In this document: positions 20,579 to 31,566 of the stretch, one piece after another
Layout of the letters: the number at the start of each line of letters is the position of its first letter
How positions within the stretch are numbered: the stretch's first letter is position 1
From: Picochlorum sp. 'celeri'
Lineage: Eukaryota; Chlorophyta; Trebouxiophyceae
Direction: 5' to 3'
NCBI GenBank assembly: GCA_010909725.1
Contig: JAACMV010000011.1
Location: forward strand, 1,054,001-1,118,000
Length of the DNA stretch: 64,000 nt
The notes under the pieces: model-generated
What the model saw: only the letters and a program-made list of their open reading frames with translations
Databases searched by the model: none
Told to the model about the DNA's origin: nothing
Position numbers and translations under genes: made by a program

Positions 20579-23500
20579 TTACATTTCCAACGCTTTCATC
20601 ATTTTCTTGGATAACATTGCCTCTTTTTCTTCAAGAGCTTTCCGCAGTTCTCTGCCCAAGGCTGCAGCCAGTGGTGGTGGGACTGCATTTCCGACCTGTC
20701 TGTGCTTGTTTTGAACGTTTCCGACAAAGCGATGCCGATCAGGGAAGCCTTGAGCACGGGCACATTCTCTGACTGATACGATTCTGTCTTGCTCTGGATG
20801 GAAGACTTGTCCTACTTTTCCCATGGGCTGGGGATCTGTGGTTGATGTTGGGAAGTGTCCTGACCAATCCAGTCGGCCAAAGAGTCCTCTCCATCCATTG
20901 TGGCGATCGGCTGTGTTTGGAAGACACCATGGAACGAGGGGCTGCCCTTTGAATACCTTTCTGCTTGGGTCCTTGGCGACAATTTCTTCGAGCACCCTCC
21001 AATCAGCTCCAGGACAATTCTTGGGAATGCATCGGCATCTTTCCATGTTCAGTTCATTCATGTACTTGCACACGTGATCATATAGGACGTCACAGTTTCC
21101 TCTCACAGCTGTTTGGAAGGCAGATGATGGAGGTGTGGAGTAGGAAGACACTTCAGAGTCATGGCCATTTGTGATGGGTGGGAGGTCACTAATGGCATCA
21201 TGCACAGTCACAGGTCTTAAGGGAGCCCCATCGGTCTGTGGCACTGCTGTGTACTGAACATCTCCAGGTAGTTTTATTGTAAGCTGGGGTGTTCGGAAGC
21301 AGTGCATCAGCCGTGGCCATGATGGCAAGTTTTCTTGGGGTGCAGCAGCCCAAATAAAGGTTCTCTTCCTCGACTGTGACACACCAAAGTTACCTGCGTT
21401 CAGGACTCCAAATCGTACTTGGTATCCCATATCCAACAAGGAGCGCAATGTCAGCCTAAAGGTGAACGACTTGTTATGAGAAACAAAGTTCCTGACATTC
21501 TCCAGCAAAAAGTACCTTGGCCTGTAGAAATCTGCATACGATAAAAATGCCATGACCATGGAGTTCTGCACCATGGACCAGTTGCCTTTGTTGAATCTAT
21601 TCATTCCGGAATACCCTTGGCAAGGCGGACCACCGCATATGAAATCGACTTCGCCAGGACGAGGCAAGTTTTCCTTCTCTTCAGATGTCAATTTGTTTGA
21701 TCCCTGCACAGCCTCTTCAGACGCCATGCAGTCTGCCTCTTGCCCTGCTTTTACCATTGCAGCGTGGAGTAGTACATTGCAATTGTTGCAAAATACGGCA
21801 GCCTCTGGATTATTCAACTTGAAGGATTCTGCTGCTGGTTCCTCATACTCAATGGCCCACTTGGTTACAGCAGCCTTGGCCTGATGCATACCTTCAGAAA
21901 GCCCCCCACAACCTGCAAATATATCCATTGTTGAGAGGGAGATTGGGTCTGCCTCCGAACTGCGGGTATGTCCGGTGCTTTTTCCTTTCTCTTCAGCATC
22001 TTTCCCTTTCCCATCACTTGTAGACTTTACAGCATGTGCCGAAGCAGCAAACTCCTTCGGAGCCGCTTTGATCGACTTTTTCTTTCTGTCAAAAGATCCG
22101 ACGCAGGTAAAAGTATCTTTACTCTCTGGGTGACAAGCACTTCCAACGTTAACAGGGCCAACAATATCCTCTGTGTCAACTTCAATTTCTTCATTGCCTG
22201 CGTAAATGTCATAATACGATGTTGCTTTGTTTGCAAGATCGATAGAAATATCCTCTGGTCTCCAAAATCGCTGCAAGACAACTGCATCCACCTCACTTCC
22301 AGGCTTTGGTGACTGTTTGGAAGCCTGCTTCCCCACCTTGACAAGACGGCCAATACCCCATGCTCGCAGTCCATCATACGAGCCTTTGTGATATCTCGCA
22401 TTTGACAAATATTTCGGAACCTCGTACTCTTTATTGGCTTCGGGCATTTGATCAAACACGTCTGGATACACATACACGAATTGTCCTTTTGAATATTCAA
22501 TCTCGTCAATCATTACCCCACTGTCAGTAGCTACAGCAGAAATCTCATCCTCCTCGTCCTCACTCTCCCTCAATATCTTACCAAAATCTAGCTTTAACGC
22601 ATCCTTAAACATTCCTTCCTCGGGAACATACTCTTTTGACCAAAAGAATTCAAGCGAGCCCTTCTTTGCATGTTTCACTTCTTCGTTCCTTTTCCTCAGA
22701 GCAGTGTCCTCGTGAAACTGTTTGATTCTATGCACTACATCCCACACTCTATCGCGTCTTTTGGCGTTGACTTTACCAAGAATCTGACGTAATTCTACAG
22801 ACATCGCTTCCTGAGTCAAAAAGAGTTCTTCCTCAGATGCTGCATCTCCAAGCACGGTATCACACCCTTGTTTCAGAATTCTAATCTGAATCATCTTTGT
22901 ATTCTTCTTCTCAAACAGAGCTTGGACAAGCCCAATAGTGGGTCCATTGTCTGTTGAGTTCACATACACGCAGTCTCCCAAGGATATCACCATCTTTCCA
23001 ATTTTGGCAGATGAGAAGGTGTTGGAATTTTTCATCGGATTGCACAAAATCCACGCGGTCGACTTTTGGGGGACGGCAACATCAATCATCAAATCATCCG
23101 GCAAGGTTTGCTGCACTCTAACTCCGGATACTTTTTGCTTTCCAGCCTGCTGGTTTGCTAATGCCGTCTCGGTAGACTCATCTTCAATGTCCTCGTTCTC
23201 ATCTTCTTCAACTTCGTGTGCCACTTCGTCAGAGCCATCTGCAGATGAAGATTCTGATGCAAAGTAAGACTGCCACACTGACTTCACCATGGCCGTCGCT
23301 GTTGCCGTCATTGGTTTTGCCCTCGTGCCAGCAGCTCTGTCCTTCATGGGATTCCTATTTGTTCCCCTTCCTCTGCCTCTAGACGACGATACATACAGTT
23401 TCGAATGCTTAACGGAATTAAGCTTTTCTTTCAGTGTCATAACAAAAGCGCATTTTCGAATAGACTCACTTGGAAAGTGCTCGAAACAGCTCAGGAAAAT

Positions 23501-25198
23501 TTGTGCATGCACAGACAAGAAGCGATCCACAGACGCATGTTTGTTTGATACAAACGCCTTTGACTCCTCTTGAACCACACACAGCCTTTTCACAATATCA
23601 TTGTATGACAATCGAGACGCCCTTGATTCCTCGGTCACCATCTGAAGCGTGGATGCAGCCATATGGGCGCACTTCATCACCACATCTGCCCAAGGCTTGT
23701 ACTTTGCTGCTGGTTCCAACAAACTATACCACCCAATATCAGTTCGAATCGATATAAACACCATGTCTGGTCCAAGTTCGACCACCCATTCACGAATCTG
23801 ACTGAGTGACATTCTCATGCCGCGCTGCTTGTCGCCACCTGCACCACTGGAACCTCCCCCTTCCATGGCCGCAACCTGACAGTCTCCTGAGGAATCCTCA
23901 ACAACAATCCCAGACGCATACAGGGCAACATCAGGATCCACCCCACTCCACATTGGCAGTAACTCGAGCGACGTTAAAAACCCATCAGCATTATAAATCG
24001 AGTATTGGGTCAATACTCTCTTTGGATACTCCTCAGGACTGAGCATTTCCAATTCTTCATCATACAACATGAATTCATCCAGTTCCTCCTCCTCCTTTAC
24101 ATATTGCATCGGAAGAGGATAATCCCCTGCTATTTCTTCTTCATTCACCTTGATATACTCCTGGCATTCTCGCGACGCATTCCTGCCAGCCGTAACCTCC
24201 CGATCCATCTTGGCTTGTAATTGCATTGCATACTGCTGATCCGCAATCTCTTGCGCATCCACAGCCGAATCACTTCCCTCTCTCTGAATAACAATACCAG
24301 TAGAGTCTTCGCTCGCAAACCGCCCCTTGTACATGTACCTCGACACCTCTTCCTTCAACTCGGTATAAAACCCACATGAGGATATCCTTTCATCCACCAT
24401 CTTCAACTGCTCCAATACAAACGATCCGTTTATAAGCAATCCTTCCCTGGGGGATGAAAAATCCTTCGTCACCTTGCATCGAGCGAGATGAGCAATCACA
24501 TGGTCCAGTCCGACAGTCTCCATCCCGATATTCTTAATAGCATGATACACCTGATGCGCAATAGCTGCCTGTCCATCAAGATTTTCAAACGATTTCTTAT
24601 ACGCTGCAGCCGGCTTCACCACTCGATACTCTGCCCGACTCGTACAAACCACAATAGCCCTCTCAGCCTCCGACAGCACCACACTATATCCAGTCACTGG
24701 CCCAAATGGCTTTGCCACACGCCGGCCAACAGCCTTCTCCATGGCACCATGCTCTGGGTACACAATCCCACTCAGCATCATCTTCTTCTTTCGTTTCTGC
24801 ATGAATTCCAACGACTCCAATGGCTCCGCGTGACCCTTTGCATCCACGATGCAAAAATCGTGAATCCGACGAACCTCCTTCTTCTTCTTCCCTTGCACTG
24901 CCACCACACCCCCAGTCTCTTCCAACACCTCCACCTCATTTTTACACTCCTTCTCCAAAACAATCTTCATCTTCTCCCCAAAACCATCACATGAATGCAT
25001 TTTAGACTCATCAAAATCATGGTTCTGAGCAGCACGCCGACCAGACCCCGTCATTGACTTTGCCCCCCGCTGCTTCTTTGCCACCTTGACACCATCCCCA
25101 TCACCACTCGACAGGGTATTCCTATCCTGAGACCCCTCCAGTCCAACAGAATTCACACTCTTGAGTGCCTTGCGCTTCGAGTCATGTCGACCCCCCAT
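20579..25198 (-). CDS. MET1: DNA (cytosine-5) methyltransferase, DNMT1/MET1 type
   Basis: An intronless gene. I start it at the ATG at 25198 (MGGRHDSKRKAL, 1539 aa); the ORF extends 41 codons further upstream, but that part contains a TATA-like stretch. Order: a basic N-terminus, a first RFTS region near 110-240 (DFCIVDAKGHAEPLESLEF), a second near 410-540 (LELLPMWSGVDPDVALYA), BAH domains near 735 and 905 (SLGDCVYVNS; KGQFVYVYPDVF), then the catalytic domain: FAGCGGLSEG (motif I), GGPPCQGYSG (motif IV, catalytic Cys), LLENVRNFV (motif VI), QSRKRTFIWA (VIII), QVGNAVPPPLA (X). Two RFTS regions and no CXXC zinc finger match plant MET1. It should maintain CG methylation in the nucleus. Confidence 0.95.
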   Translation of the reverse strand: MGGRHDSKRKALKSVNSVGLEGSQDRNTLSSGDGDGVKVAKKQRGAKSMTGSGRRAAQNHDFDESKMHSCDGFGEKMKIVLEKECKNEVEVLEETGGVVAVQGKKKKEVRRIHDFCIVDAKGHAEPLESLEFMQKRKKKMMLSGIVYPEHGAMEKAVGRRVAKPFGPVTGYSVVLSEAERAIVVCTSRAEYRVVKPAAAYKKSFENLDGQAAIAHQVYHAIKNIGMETVGLDHVIAHLARCKVTKDFSSPREGLLINGSFVLEQLKMVDERISSCGFYTELKEEVSRYMYKGRFASEDSTGIVIQREGSDSAVDAQEIADQQYAMQLQAKMDREVTAGRNASRECQEYIKVNEEEIAGDYPLPMQYVKEEEELDEFMLYDEELEMLSPEEYPKRVLTQYSIYNADGFLTSLELLPMWSGVDPDVALYASGIVVEDSSGDCQVAAMEGGGSSGAGGDKQRGMRMSLSQIREWVVELGPDMVFISIRTDIGWYSLLEPAAKYKPWADVVMKCAHMAASTLQMVTEESRASRLSYNDIVKRLCVVQEESKAFVSNKHASVDRFLSVHAQIFLSCFEHFPSESIRKCAFVMTLKEKLNSVKHSKLYVSSSRGRGRGTNRNPMKDRAAGTRAKPMTATATAMVKSVWQSYFASESSSADGSDEVAHEVEEDENEDIEDESTETALANQQAGKQKVSGVRVQQTLPDDLMIDVAVPQKSTAWILCNPMKNSNTFSSAKIGKMVISLGDCVYVNSTDNGPTIGLVQALFEKKNTKMIQIRILKQGCDTVLGDAASEEELFLTQEAMSVELRQILGKVNAKRRDRVWDVVHRIKQFHEDTALRKRNEEVKHAKKGSLEFFWSKEYVPEEGMFKDALKLDFGKILRESEDEEDEISAVATDSGVMIDEIEYSKGQFVYVYPDVFDQMPEANKEYEVPKYLSNARYHKGSYDGLRAWGIGRLVKVGKQASKQSPKPGSEVDAVVLQRFWRPEDISIDLANKATSYYDIYAGNEEIEVDTEDIVGPVNVGSACHPESKDTFTCVGSFDRKKKSIKAAPKEFAASAHAVKSTSDGKGKDAEEKGKSTGHTRSSEADPISLSTMDIFAGCGGLSEGMHQAKAAVTKWAIEYEEPAAESFKLNNPEAAVFCNNCNVLLHAAMVKAGQEADCMASEEAVQGSNKLTSEEKENLPRPGEVDFICGGPPCQGYSGMNRFNKGNWSMVQNSMVMAFLSYADFYRPRYFLLENVRNFVSHNKSFTFRLTLRSLLDMGYQVRFGVLNAGNFGVSQSRKRTFIWAAAPQENLPSWPRLMHCFRTPQLTIKLPGDVQYTAVPQTDGAPLRPVTVHDAISDLPPITNGHDSEVSSYSTPPSSAFQTAVRGNCDVLYDHVCKYMNELNMERCRCIPKNCPGADWRVLEEIVAKDPSRKVFKGQPLVPWCLPNTADRHNGWRGLFGRLDWSGHFPTSTTDPQPMGKVGQVFHPEQDRIVSVRECARAQGFPDRHRFVGNVQNKHRQVGNAVPPPLAAALGRELRKALEEKEAMLSKKMMKALEM

Positions 25199-26218
25199 TT
25201 CTCTCTCACGCAGTCTTGGAGAGAACCCTCGGGCTTTTTTTATTGTATACGAGCGACGAGGAACAAATACAAAAACGTGTCGCCCCAGTACTCGATTATT
25301 CCCAAGGATACCTAAATCCAACCCCTACATACACAATAATAGTAAATGAACTGTAGAATCGATGGAGATCTCATCCAAAGATGAAGAAAACATGTAGGAC
25401 ACGCTGACCAACAACCAACAAAGTAACGACTGCCTCGACAAGGTCGCCACATACCTGATACTCCTATAATACCTACTATATCTATCATGTAAATTGATTG
25501 AAAACTATTGATTTGATTCTACGAGTGTAGCCGCGATGCTTCGTTCATCATCATGGAACGGATATATGTATCCCCACGCATGGGATTTTGAAAATGTTTC
25601 TATTCCATCATATTACGGAACTCCGTAATATATACCATTTGGTATCACCCGAACATCTGCAATGCCCCCATACATCTTTTGACTGGGGCACCCATTCGTC
25701 CTCGTAGAATACTCGACTTTATTCATCTGTGTCTTTCAGGGATAAAGGAAACCGAATAGATACCTGACGACGGTACTGCCATGGGAATAGTTTCAGTGGC
25801 TCGCGTGTCAGAGTAGTATGTCAGCTTTATTTGATTTCCGATCGTTTGTATGCGTTTTGCTGCTGACGATTTGTACGTGCACGTATATTAAACTGAAAGG
25901 TGAGGCAGAGATGTGCGAATCGCTTGACAGTTGATTGATTTGTTGACACAAAAACTCTTTCCTCTTGTTTCATTATTGACGGAGATTGCCTGCGACCCTA
26001 ACTGAATTATTTGTGAATATAGCGCCGAGTTTATTCTCTCAGAGGACGGGATTCCGTGGAGTGTTTTGGAAGTTTGCACGGGTGGGAGAGCGGCTGTCGT
26101 TGTGGGTGTCTCTGGCGTTGATTGGCATGGCCGTGTCCATTGTATTCTTCTGAGAGGGTTGATTGCATTCTTTTCTGAGAGGCTTTTACTACTAGTAGTA
26201 GTGCATGTGTATAGAGTA
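25199..26218. other. Divergent intergenic region with an inverted repeat
   Basis: About 1 kb between the starts of the methyltransferase (minus) and the CaaX-protein gene (plus). It begins with a TATA-like stretch just upstream of 25198 and contains the inverted repeat at 25610-25631. Weak ORFs (25888-26277 minus; 26066 upstream extension) show no protein features. It probably holds both promoters. Confidence 0.45.
25610..25631. promoter_or_regulatory. Inverted repeat with 10-bp arms, possible dimer binding site
   Basis: ATATTACGGA and TCCGTAATAT are perfect inverted copies separated by two bases (AC). It sits in the middle of the divergent promoter region, about 410 bp from the methyltransferase start and 590 bp from the next gene. 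A dimeric transcription factor site is possible; this is an inference. Confidence 0.4.
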
Positions 26219-26659
26219 ATGGAAGACGAGGCTATGGCTCTTCGAGATGTAGGTGACGACAAGAGCCCTGCTCCCACAGGAGAGGGTCAAGGCGATAGTA
26301 ATTTTAATGTTGATGAGGATGGTCGAGTGGTGTTTGTGATGGAGGATGAATTTATGGATTCTCCTGTAGGCGGATTAGTGTCACCTTTTTCAAAGGAAGG
26401 AGAGGGTGTGTCACCAATGTCGACGGGTGCGAGCAGTAGACCACCGCTGAAATCTGCACTGTCAACGTCAGCGGCGATGGATGTACCGAAGGATGATTCG
26501 TGTTTAAAGCGTAATGTGTCATGGGCGGATTTTTCTGATGGTGTTGCTCTGACGACGGTAGTTGAGTTTGAGAGGGATCCTCATCCATCATCACCCACAA
26601 GCATTGATAGTTGGGAGGATGGGCATGAGAGTGGCTGCGCATGCTGCACCGTGATGTAA
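26219..26659 (+). CDS. Small acidic protein with a CaaX box and an RVxF-like motif
   Basis: The ATG at 26219 gives 146 aa; the ORF extends upstream only from a non-ATG codon. The protein is acidic and probably disordered. It ends CACCTVM: the last four residues, CTVM, form a CaaX box of the farnesylated type, and the Cys just before could be palmitoylated, which predicts membrane attachment. In the middle, LKRNVSWADFSDG contains RNVSW, which fits the PP1-docking consensus [RK]x[VI]x[FW]. The gene at 18948-20012 has a similar motif. Role unknown; a membrane-tethered phosphatase regulator is a possibility only. TGTAA lies at 26671-26675. The stop faces the IleRS stop 72 nt away. Confidence 0.72.
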   Translation: MEDEAMALRDVGDDKSPAPTGEGQGDSNFNVDEDGRVVFVMEDEFMDSPVGGLVSPFSKEGEGVSPMSTGASSRPPLKSALSTSAAMDVPKDDSCLKRNVSWADFSDGVALTTVVEFERDPHPSSPTSIDSWEDGHESGCACCTVM

Positions 26660-26730
26660 TGATGAAGTATTGTAAACGCAATAGTATTACATGAAGACAT
26701 GTAACAAATAGATACTGACACTGATGAATA

Positions 26731-29700
26731 TTAAATATGTGTCTGTTCAAGCTCTTGGCTGATGCTGGCTGTTCGGACAATGGTGACTGTGATGTCCAAT
26801 GATTCCTCACCGCTCTGTATGGTGTGTTCCTGCTTGAACACTTCTTCCTCTGGTGCATTCTTGATGGATGCGTTACTGCCCTCATTCCACAGATGGATCG
26901 GAACGCCAACAGCTTCTGTGATGTATGCCTCTTGTGAAGACAAGATGTTGGTCAATGTGTCTTCAGGAATGTTGTCAGCTTGAAGGAACACTTCAATGGT
27001 GTCTTGGAGATTGATACCACATGATTTGCGTTGCTTCTGAATTCTATTCACAATTTCTCTTGCCATCTTGGATGTAAGCATATCAGTGTCGATGTGAAGG
27101 TCCACGAGAACGAGGACTTCACCATCTCCTGCTGCATCCAATTCCTCGGGGTTGGGATACCCTTCAGGCATCTTGAATTCGTTCAGAATCTTCACATCGT
27201 CTGGAGTAATTGTTTCTCCTTCAACCTCTATTGATTTTCCATCTTTCAAGCTGATGAGTTCATCTTGAGGGAGGTTCTTGATGGCTTTAGCAACCTGTCC
27301 CATTTTTTTACCGAGCTTCTTTCCAAGGACTCTAAAGTCTGGATCAGCCTTCAGTATTGAGTATTTCATGGGGTCATTGCAGACTTGAATGTTCAGGGTA
27401 TTGCACTCCTCTGCGACAAACTCCTGCAACTCTCCTGCAATGTCTGCCAAGAAAGAGTCATCAACATGCGCGATAATTACTTCTTTGATAGGAGTCTTTA
27501 CGGAACGGTTATGCTTTGTGCGGATTTGACGGACAAGGTCGATGACAGATTGCATCCTTGTCACACTAGCTTGCAGGTGCTCGTCTCCAGACATTTCCTC
27601 CTCAGCAGCAGGGAAGTCGCACCAATGTAATGATGCAGGCTGTTCATCTTGCATTGCACGCTTCAAGTTCTGATACATGTTTTCAGTAAAGAACGGAGTA
27701 AATGGAGCCATGGCTTTGCACAACATCACTAATACATGATGCAGAGTGGCCAATGCCATTGCTGTATCCTCTGGGCCGTTGCGCCCTTTGAGACGCTTCC
27801 TGTTGTATCTGACATAAATATTTGTCAGGTTGTCGATGAACTTGACCAAGAAGGGTACAACTGTGTATAATCTATATGCCTGCATTTCTTTGCTCATAAC
27901 TCGAGTGAGACTACGCACAGCCGCTGAAATCCATTTATCCAGGATATTAGTTTGTGGCTGTTCTAAAACTTTGTCAGGGTTGAGTTGCTTTCCTGTTTCT
28001 GCCTCCCACCTCAAAATGTTCTGAGCTGCAAATCTGTATGCATTATACCATGGCAAGAATACTTCTCTAATGACACCTGATACCCCTTCTTCCTGAAATT
28101 TGAGGGTCTCTGCCCTCACGACAGGGGAGTTGATGAGATACAATCTCAAGGCGTCTGCACCGTACTTGTGTACAACCTCCAACGGATCTGGATAGTTCTT
28201 CAGCCTTTTACTCATCTTTTTACCATCTGATGCCAGCACGAGGCCATTGCATACCAGGTTTTTGAATGCAGGTTTATCAAACAATGCAGTCGATAAAACC
28301 ATCATGGTGTAGAACCAGCCACGTGTTTGATCGAGGCCCTCTGCAACAAAGTCGCCTGGAAAGTTGTTTTCGAATTTATCCTGATTCTCAAAAGGATAAT
28401 GTGCCTGTGCGTACGGCATTGATCCTGATTCAAACCAGCAATCAAAGACATCTTCAACCCTTTTCAGTTCGCCCTTGCCTTGCTTTGATGGAATTGTCAA
28501 TGTGTCAATGAAATGTCTATGCAAATCATCAACCTTTGTACCCGTAAGTTCTTCGAGCTCTTGTTTGGATCCGATGACAACAATTTCTTCGCCATCATCA
28601 CTCATCCAGATTGGGATTGGCGTGCCCCAGAATCTTGTTCTAGAAATCGCCCAATCTCGAGCACCCTCCAGCCAATTATGGAATCGCTTCTCCTTCACAT
28701 AAGATGGCACCCAATTTGTCTGAGCATTATTTTTGAGTAATTGAGGTTTGATCTCTTCAACCTTGACGAACCATGATGGAACAGTTTTATATATCAGAGG
28801 TGTATCAGACCTCCAGCAAAATGGATAGGAATGGACAATGGATCCGGAACTAATCAACCTGCCAAGGCCTTTAACGGCGGCAATGATCTCCTTGTCCGCT
28901 TCCTTAACATGTTGACCCTCAAAATCAGGAACATGGGACGTAAAGCAGCCATCGTCGTCAACAGGACACGGGACAACGCCGCCCTTCTTGATTACCCCAT
29001 GTGCCAAACAAACACGGTAATCATCCTCACCAAAAGCAGGGGCCTGGTGGACAATTCCAGTACCAGAGTCTGAGGTCACATACGAATCTCCGCACACCTG
29101 GAAAGCTCCCTCTGCCTTCATATCAGCGAAAAATGGGAACAACGGCGTGTACCTCTTTCCAACAAGATCAGAGCCTGGGATTTCTTGCATGATTTCAAAA
29201 CCCTGAGCTGCTGCCCCATCATCTCCTTTCTTCGACTTTTTCTTTTTAGGAACAGCTCCAGGTATCTCTCCAAGACGCTCTTTCCCTATAATGAATACAT
29301 TTCCAGTCGCAGGGTCCTTCACTTTAAGATAGGTGAATTCTGGGTTCACACAGAGTGCCAAATTCGATGGCAATGTCCACGGAGTAGTTGTCCACGCCAC
29401 CAGAGATGCACCATCTGGATCATCATCCATCGGAAATGACACGATTACTGCAGGATCAGACACATCCTTGTAGTTCTGTCCAGCTTCAAAATTTGACAGA
29501 GCAGTTGTACATCCGGTCGAATATGGCATGACCTGCAACATATATCACCGATACGACAACCATAAGCACGCATACATCATCATTTACTGATGTAAATTAT
29601 ATCGTGATAGAGCTCAGGATATGAAGCAACATTCCGTTCAACGGGCCCAGAGGCCCTCGCACAAGAGGTGTCAGAAATTATGTTTGCTAATTCATCATTG

Positions 29701-30471
29701 CTCGATATCAATTCAAAAGGTAATAACAACTCACCTTGAATCCTTTGTACACAAGCCCTTTCTCGTACAATTGCTTGAAAACCCACCACACACTCTCCAT
29801 GAATGTTGGATCCAGCGTCTTGTAATCATTCTCGAAATCAATCCAGCGCCCCATTCTGGTCACAATACTCTCCCATTCCTTTGAATATCTCATCACAATA
29901 CTGCGGCATTCTTCATTGTAATTTGCAATACCAAGATCGAGAACATCCTGACGAGTCTTTATATCTACACAGAAGAGGACACCCCAGTCAATCGCAACCG
30001 GCCATGAACACCCTCCCAACTGACACAAATTCACATACCAAGCTTCTTGTCAATCTCATACTCCACTGGCAGCCCATGGCAATCCCATCCAAAACGTCGT
30101 GATACATGATGCCCAGTCGCACTAGCATATCGAGTCACAATGTCCTGCAATCACACAAGGCCAGTAACATCATCAGCCTCTTCACACAAAGCAACCCTGT
30201 CCTCGGCCATGCCGCCACCCCAAAACCCACCACCCACCCTCAAACGCCCTACATATTCAATGCATACACATACTTTGATCGTTCCAGCGAGCAAATGACC
30301 ATAATGAGGCATGCCAGTTGCAAAAGGAGGGCCGTCAAAAAAGACATATTCTGGCTTCCCCTCAGTTCGCCGCAATTGCTCATGAAATGCATCGATGGAA
30401 TTCCAATACTTTAAAATCTTCTCTTCCTCGTCTGGAAAGCTGAAAAAGCGGCTCTCTCGCACATCCTCCAT
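26731..30471 (-). CDS. IARS1: Isoleucyl-tRNA synthetase, cytosolic type
   Basis: Four minus-strand exons: 30471-30274, 30144-30039, 29964-29735, 29532-26731, with introns of 129, 74 and 202 nt (donors GTATGT, GTATGT, GTGAGT). Spliced product 1111 aa, normal for the eukaryotic enzyme. The class I signature is [11 protein letters not shown] (HIGH motif) and [12 protein letters not shown] (KMSKS). Exon 2 carries [20 protein letters not shown], and the exon 3/4 junction restores [12 protein letters not shown]. The CP1 editing domain lies between. It charges tRNA-Ile with isoleucine. No organelle targeting sequence is present (start [12 protein letters not shown]). On this strand a TGTAA lies at 26691-26687, 40 nt after the stop. 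Confidence 0.96.
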
Positions 30472-30757
30472 TGCTGCTGGTCGCCGGATGCAGAGAACTC
30501 ACAGTTGCTGGGTGATTGCAATCTGTTCGGATTCTATCACACTCTATGAAATAATTTGTTTTGAATACCACAAACTGTGGTTTCTGAATCGACAGATCAG
30601 CGCAATGCACTGAGCATGCAAACTCTCCTTATATAAGATTTTAAGTATAGTTTTTAAATGCATACGAAATGCTGTATTCGCTCCGTTATCGACCCATTGG
30701 AAATTCTTTTCTTTATTTAATAGCTCACGTGTCTTTCTCATTGATGATATATCGTCA

Positions 30758-31163
30758 ATGGGCGAGTTGGGTGGCAAAAAAGACGACTTGACAGACGATA
30801 CGGTGCTCAAATCTGCTCGAACACGTTGTTACAAGGTATATATACGGTATATTTGATGCATTTTTGAATTTAAAAGGCATAATGTAGTGATTGATTGCTT
30901 TTCTTGTGCATATGCAGGCTAGGGACGACTATTACCAGTGCCTTGATAGCAGAGGAATAGAGCTATCTGCCAGCGATCCTGTGCCCGAGGTCTGTGCGAA
31001 GCAACGGAAGGATTTTGAGGCTTCTTGCAAGGCATCTTGGGTCAAACACTTTGACGCGACACGAGACAGGGAGCTTGGGGTGTTGAGAACCTTGAAGTCC
31101 AATATCAACGCGAGCGAGAAAAGTTCACTAGGGACTCTTGCAGGGAAAGACCAGAGGGATTGA
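30758..31163 (+). CDS. COA6: COA6, cytochrome c oxidase assembly factor
   Basis: Two exons: 30758-30835 and 30918-31163, intron 82 nt (GTATAT...ATGCAG); product 107 aa. The junction rebuilds the twin-Cys signature: CYKARDDYYQC (CX9C) and CAKQRKDFEASC (CX10C), the spacing specific to COA6. WVKHFDATRDRE follows as in the family. COA6 works in the mitochondrial intermembrane space in copper delivery to COX2. The gene is divergent from the IleRS gene (286 bp between starts). Its stop is only 28 nt before the start of the SNRNP27 gene on the same strand, with no TGTAA between, so the two may share one transcript. Confidence 0.92.
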
Positions 31164-31191
31164 ACGGCACCTGGAGGGGCTCAAAGTCGGG

Positions 31192-31551
31192 ATGGCAAAG
31201 GATGATGAACTGAAGAAAAAGAGGAAGAGGGGGTCGGAGAGCCCGAGCCGAGGCCAGCAAGACGATAAGAAGAAGAAGGGCTCAAAAGCTCCAGTGACAC
31301 AGCAAGTCCAGAAAAAAGAGGTGCAGCTGGATGCAGAACTGACTGCAGAGGAGATTCAAATGATGGTTGCCATGGGTATACCTTTTGGATTTGAAAGTAC
31401 TCAAGGAAAGCACGTGGAGGATGAAGCTGCGAATCAGGGAGCTGTCAAGACTGCGACAAAGCGCACTGCTCGGCAGTACATGAATCGCAAGGGTGGTTTC
31501 AACAAAGCCTTGCCAGCGGAGAAGACGGGAGAAAAGATACGAGGTGACTAA
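31192..31551 (+). CDS. SNRNP27: SNRNP27, U4/U6.U5 tri-snRNP 27K protein
   Basis: The ATG at 31192 gives 119 aa (MAKDDELKKKRKRGSESPSR). The C-terminus is the conserved SNRNP27 signature: MVAMGIPFGFESTQGKHVED, then RTARQYMNRKGGFNKALP. The N-terminal basic/Ser region is shorter than in animals (human about 155 aa). The protein belongs to the spliceosomal tri-snRNP. The open frame reaches upstream into the COA6 coding end, but without an ATG. It follows COA6 after 28 nt and has no room for its own promoter there, unless that lies inside COA6. Confidence 0.92.
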   Translation: MAKDDELKKKRKRGSESPSRGQQDDKKKKGSKAPVTQQVQKKEVQLDAELTAEEIQMMVAMGIPFGFESTQGKHVEDEAANQGAVKTATKRTARQYMNRKGGFNKALPAEKTGEKIRGD

Positions 31552-31566
31552 AACGGGTTGAATAAA

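Noticed and set aside
20105..20614. 169-codon plus-strand ORF
   Set aside because: Composition is random, it overlaps the 3' end of the methyltransferase gene and has no domain.
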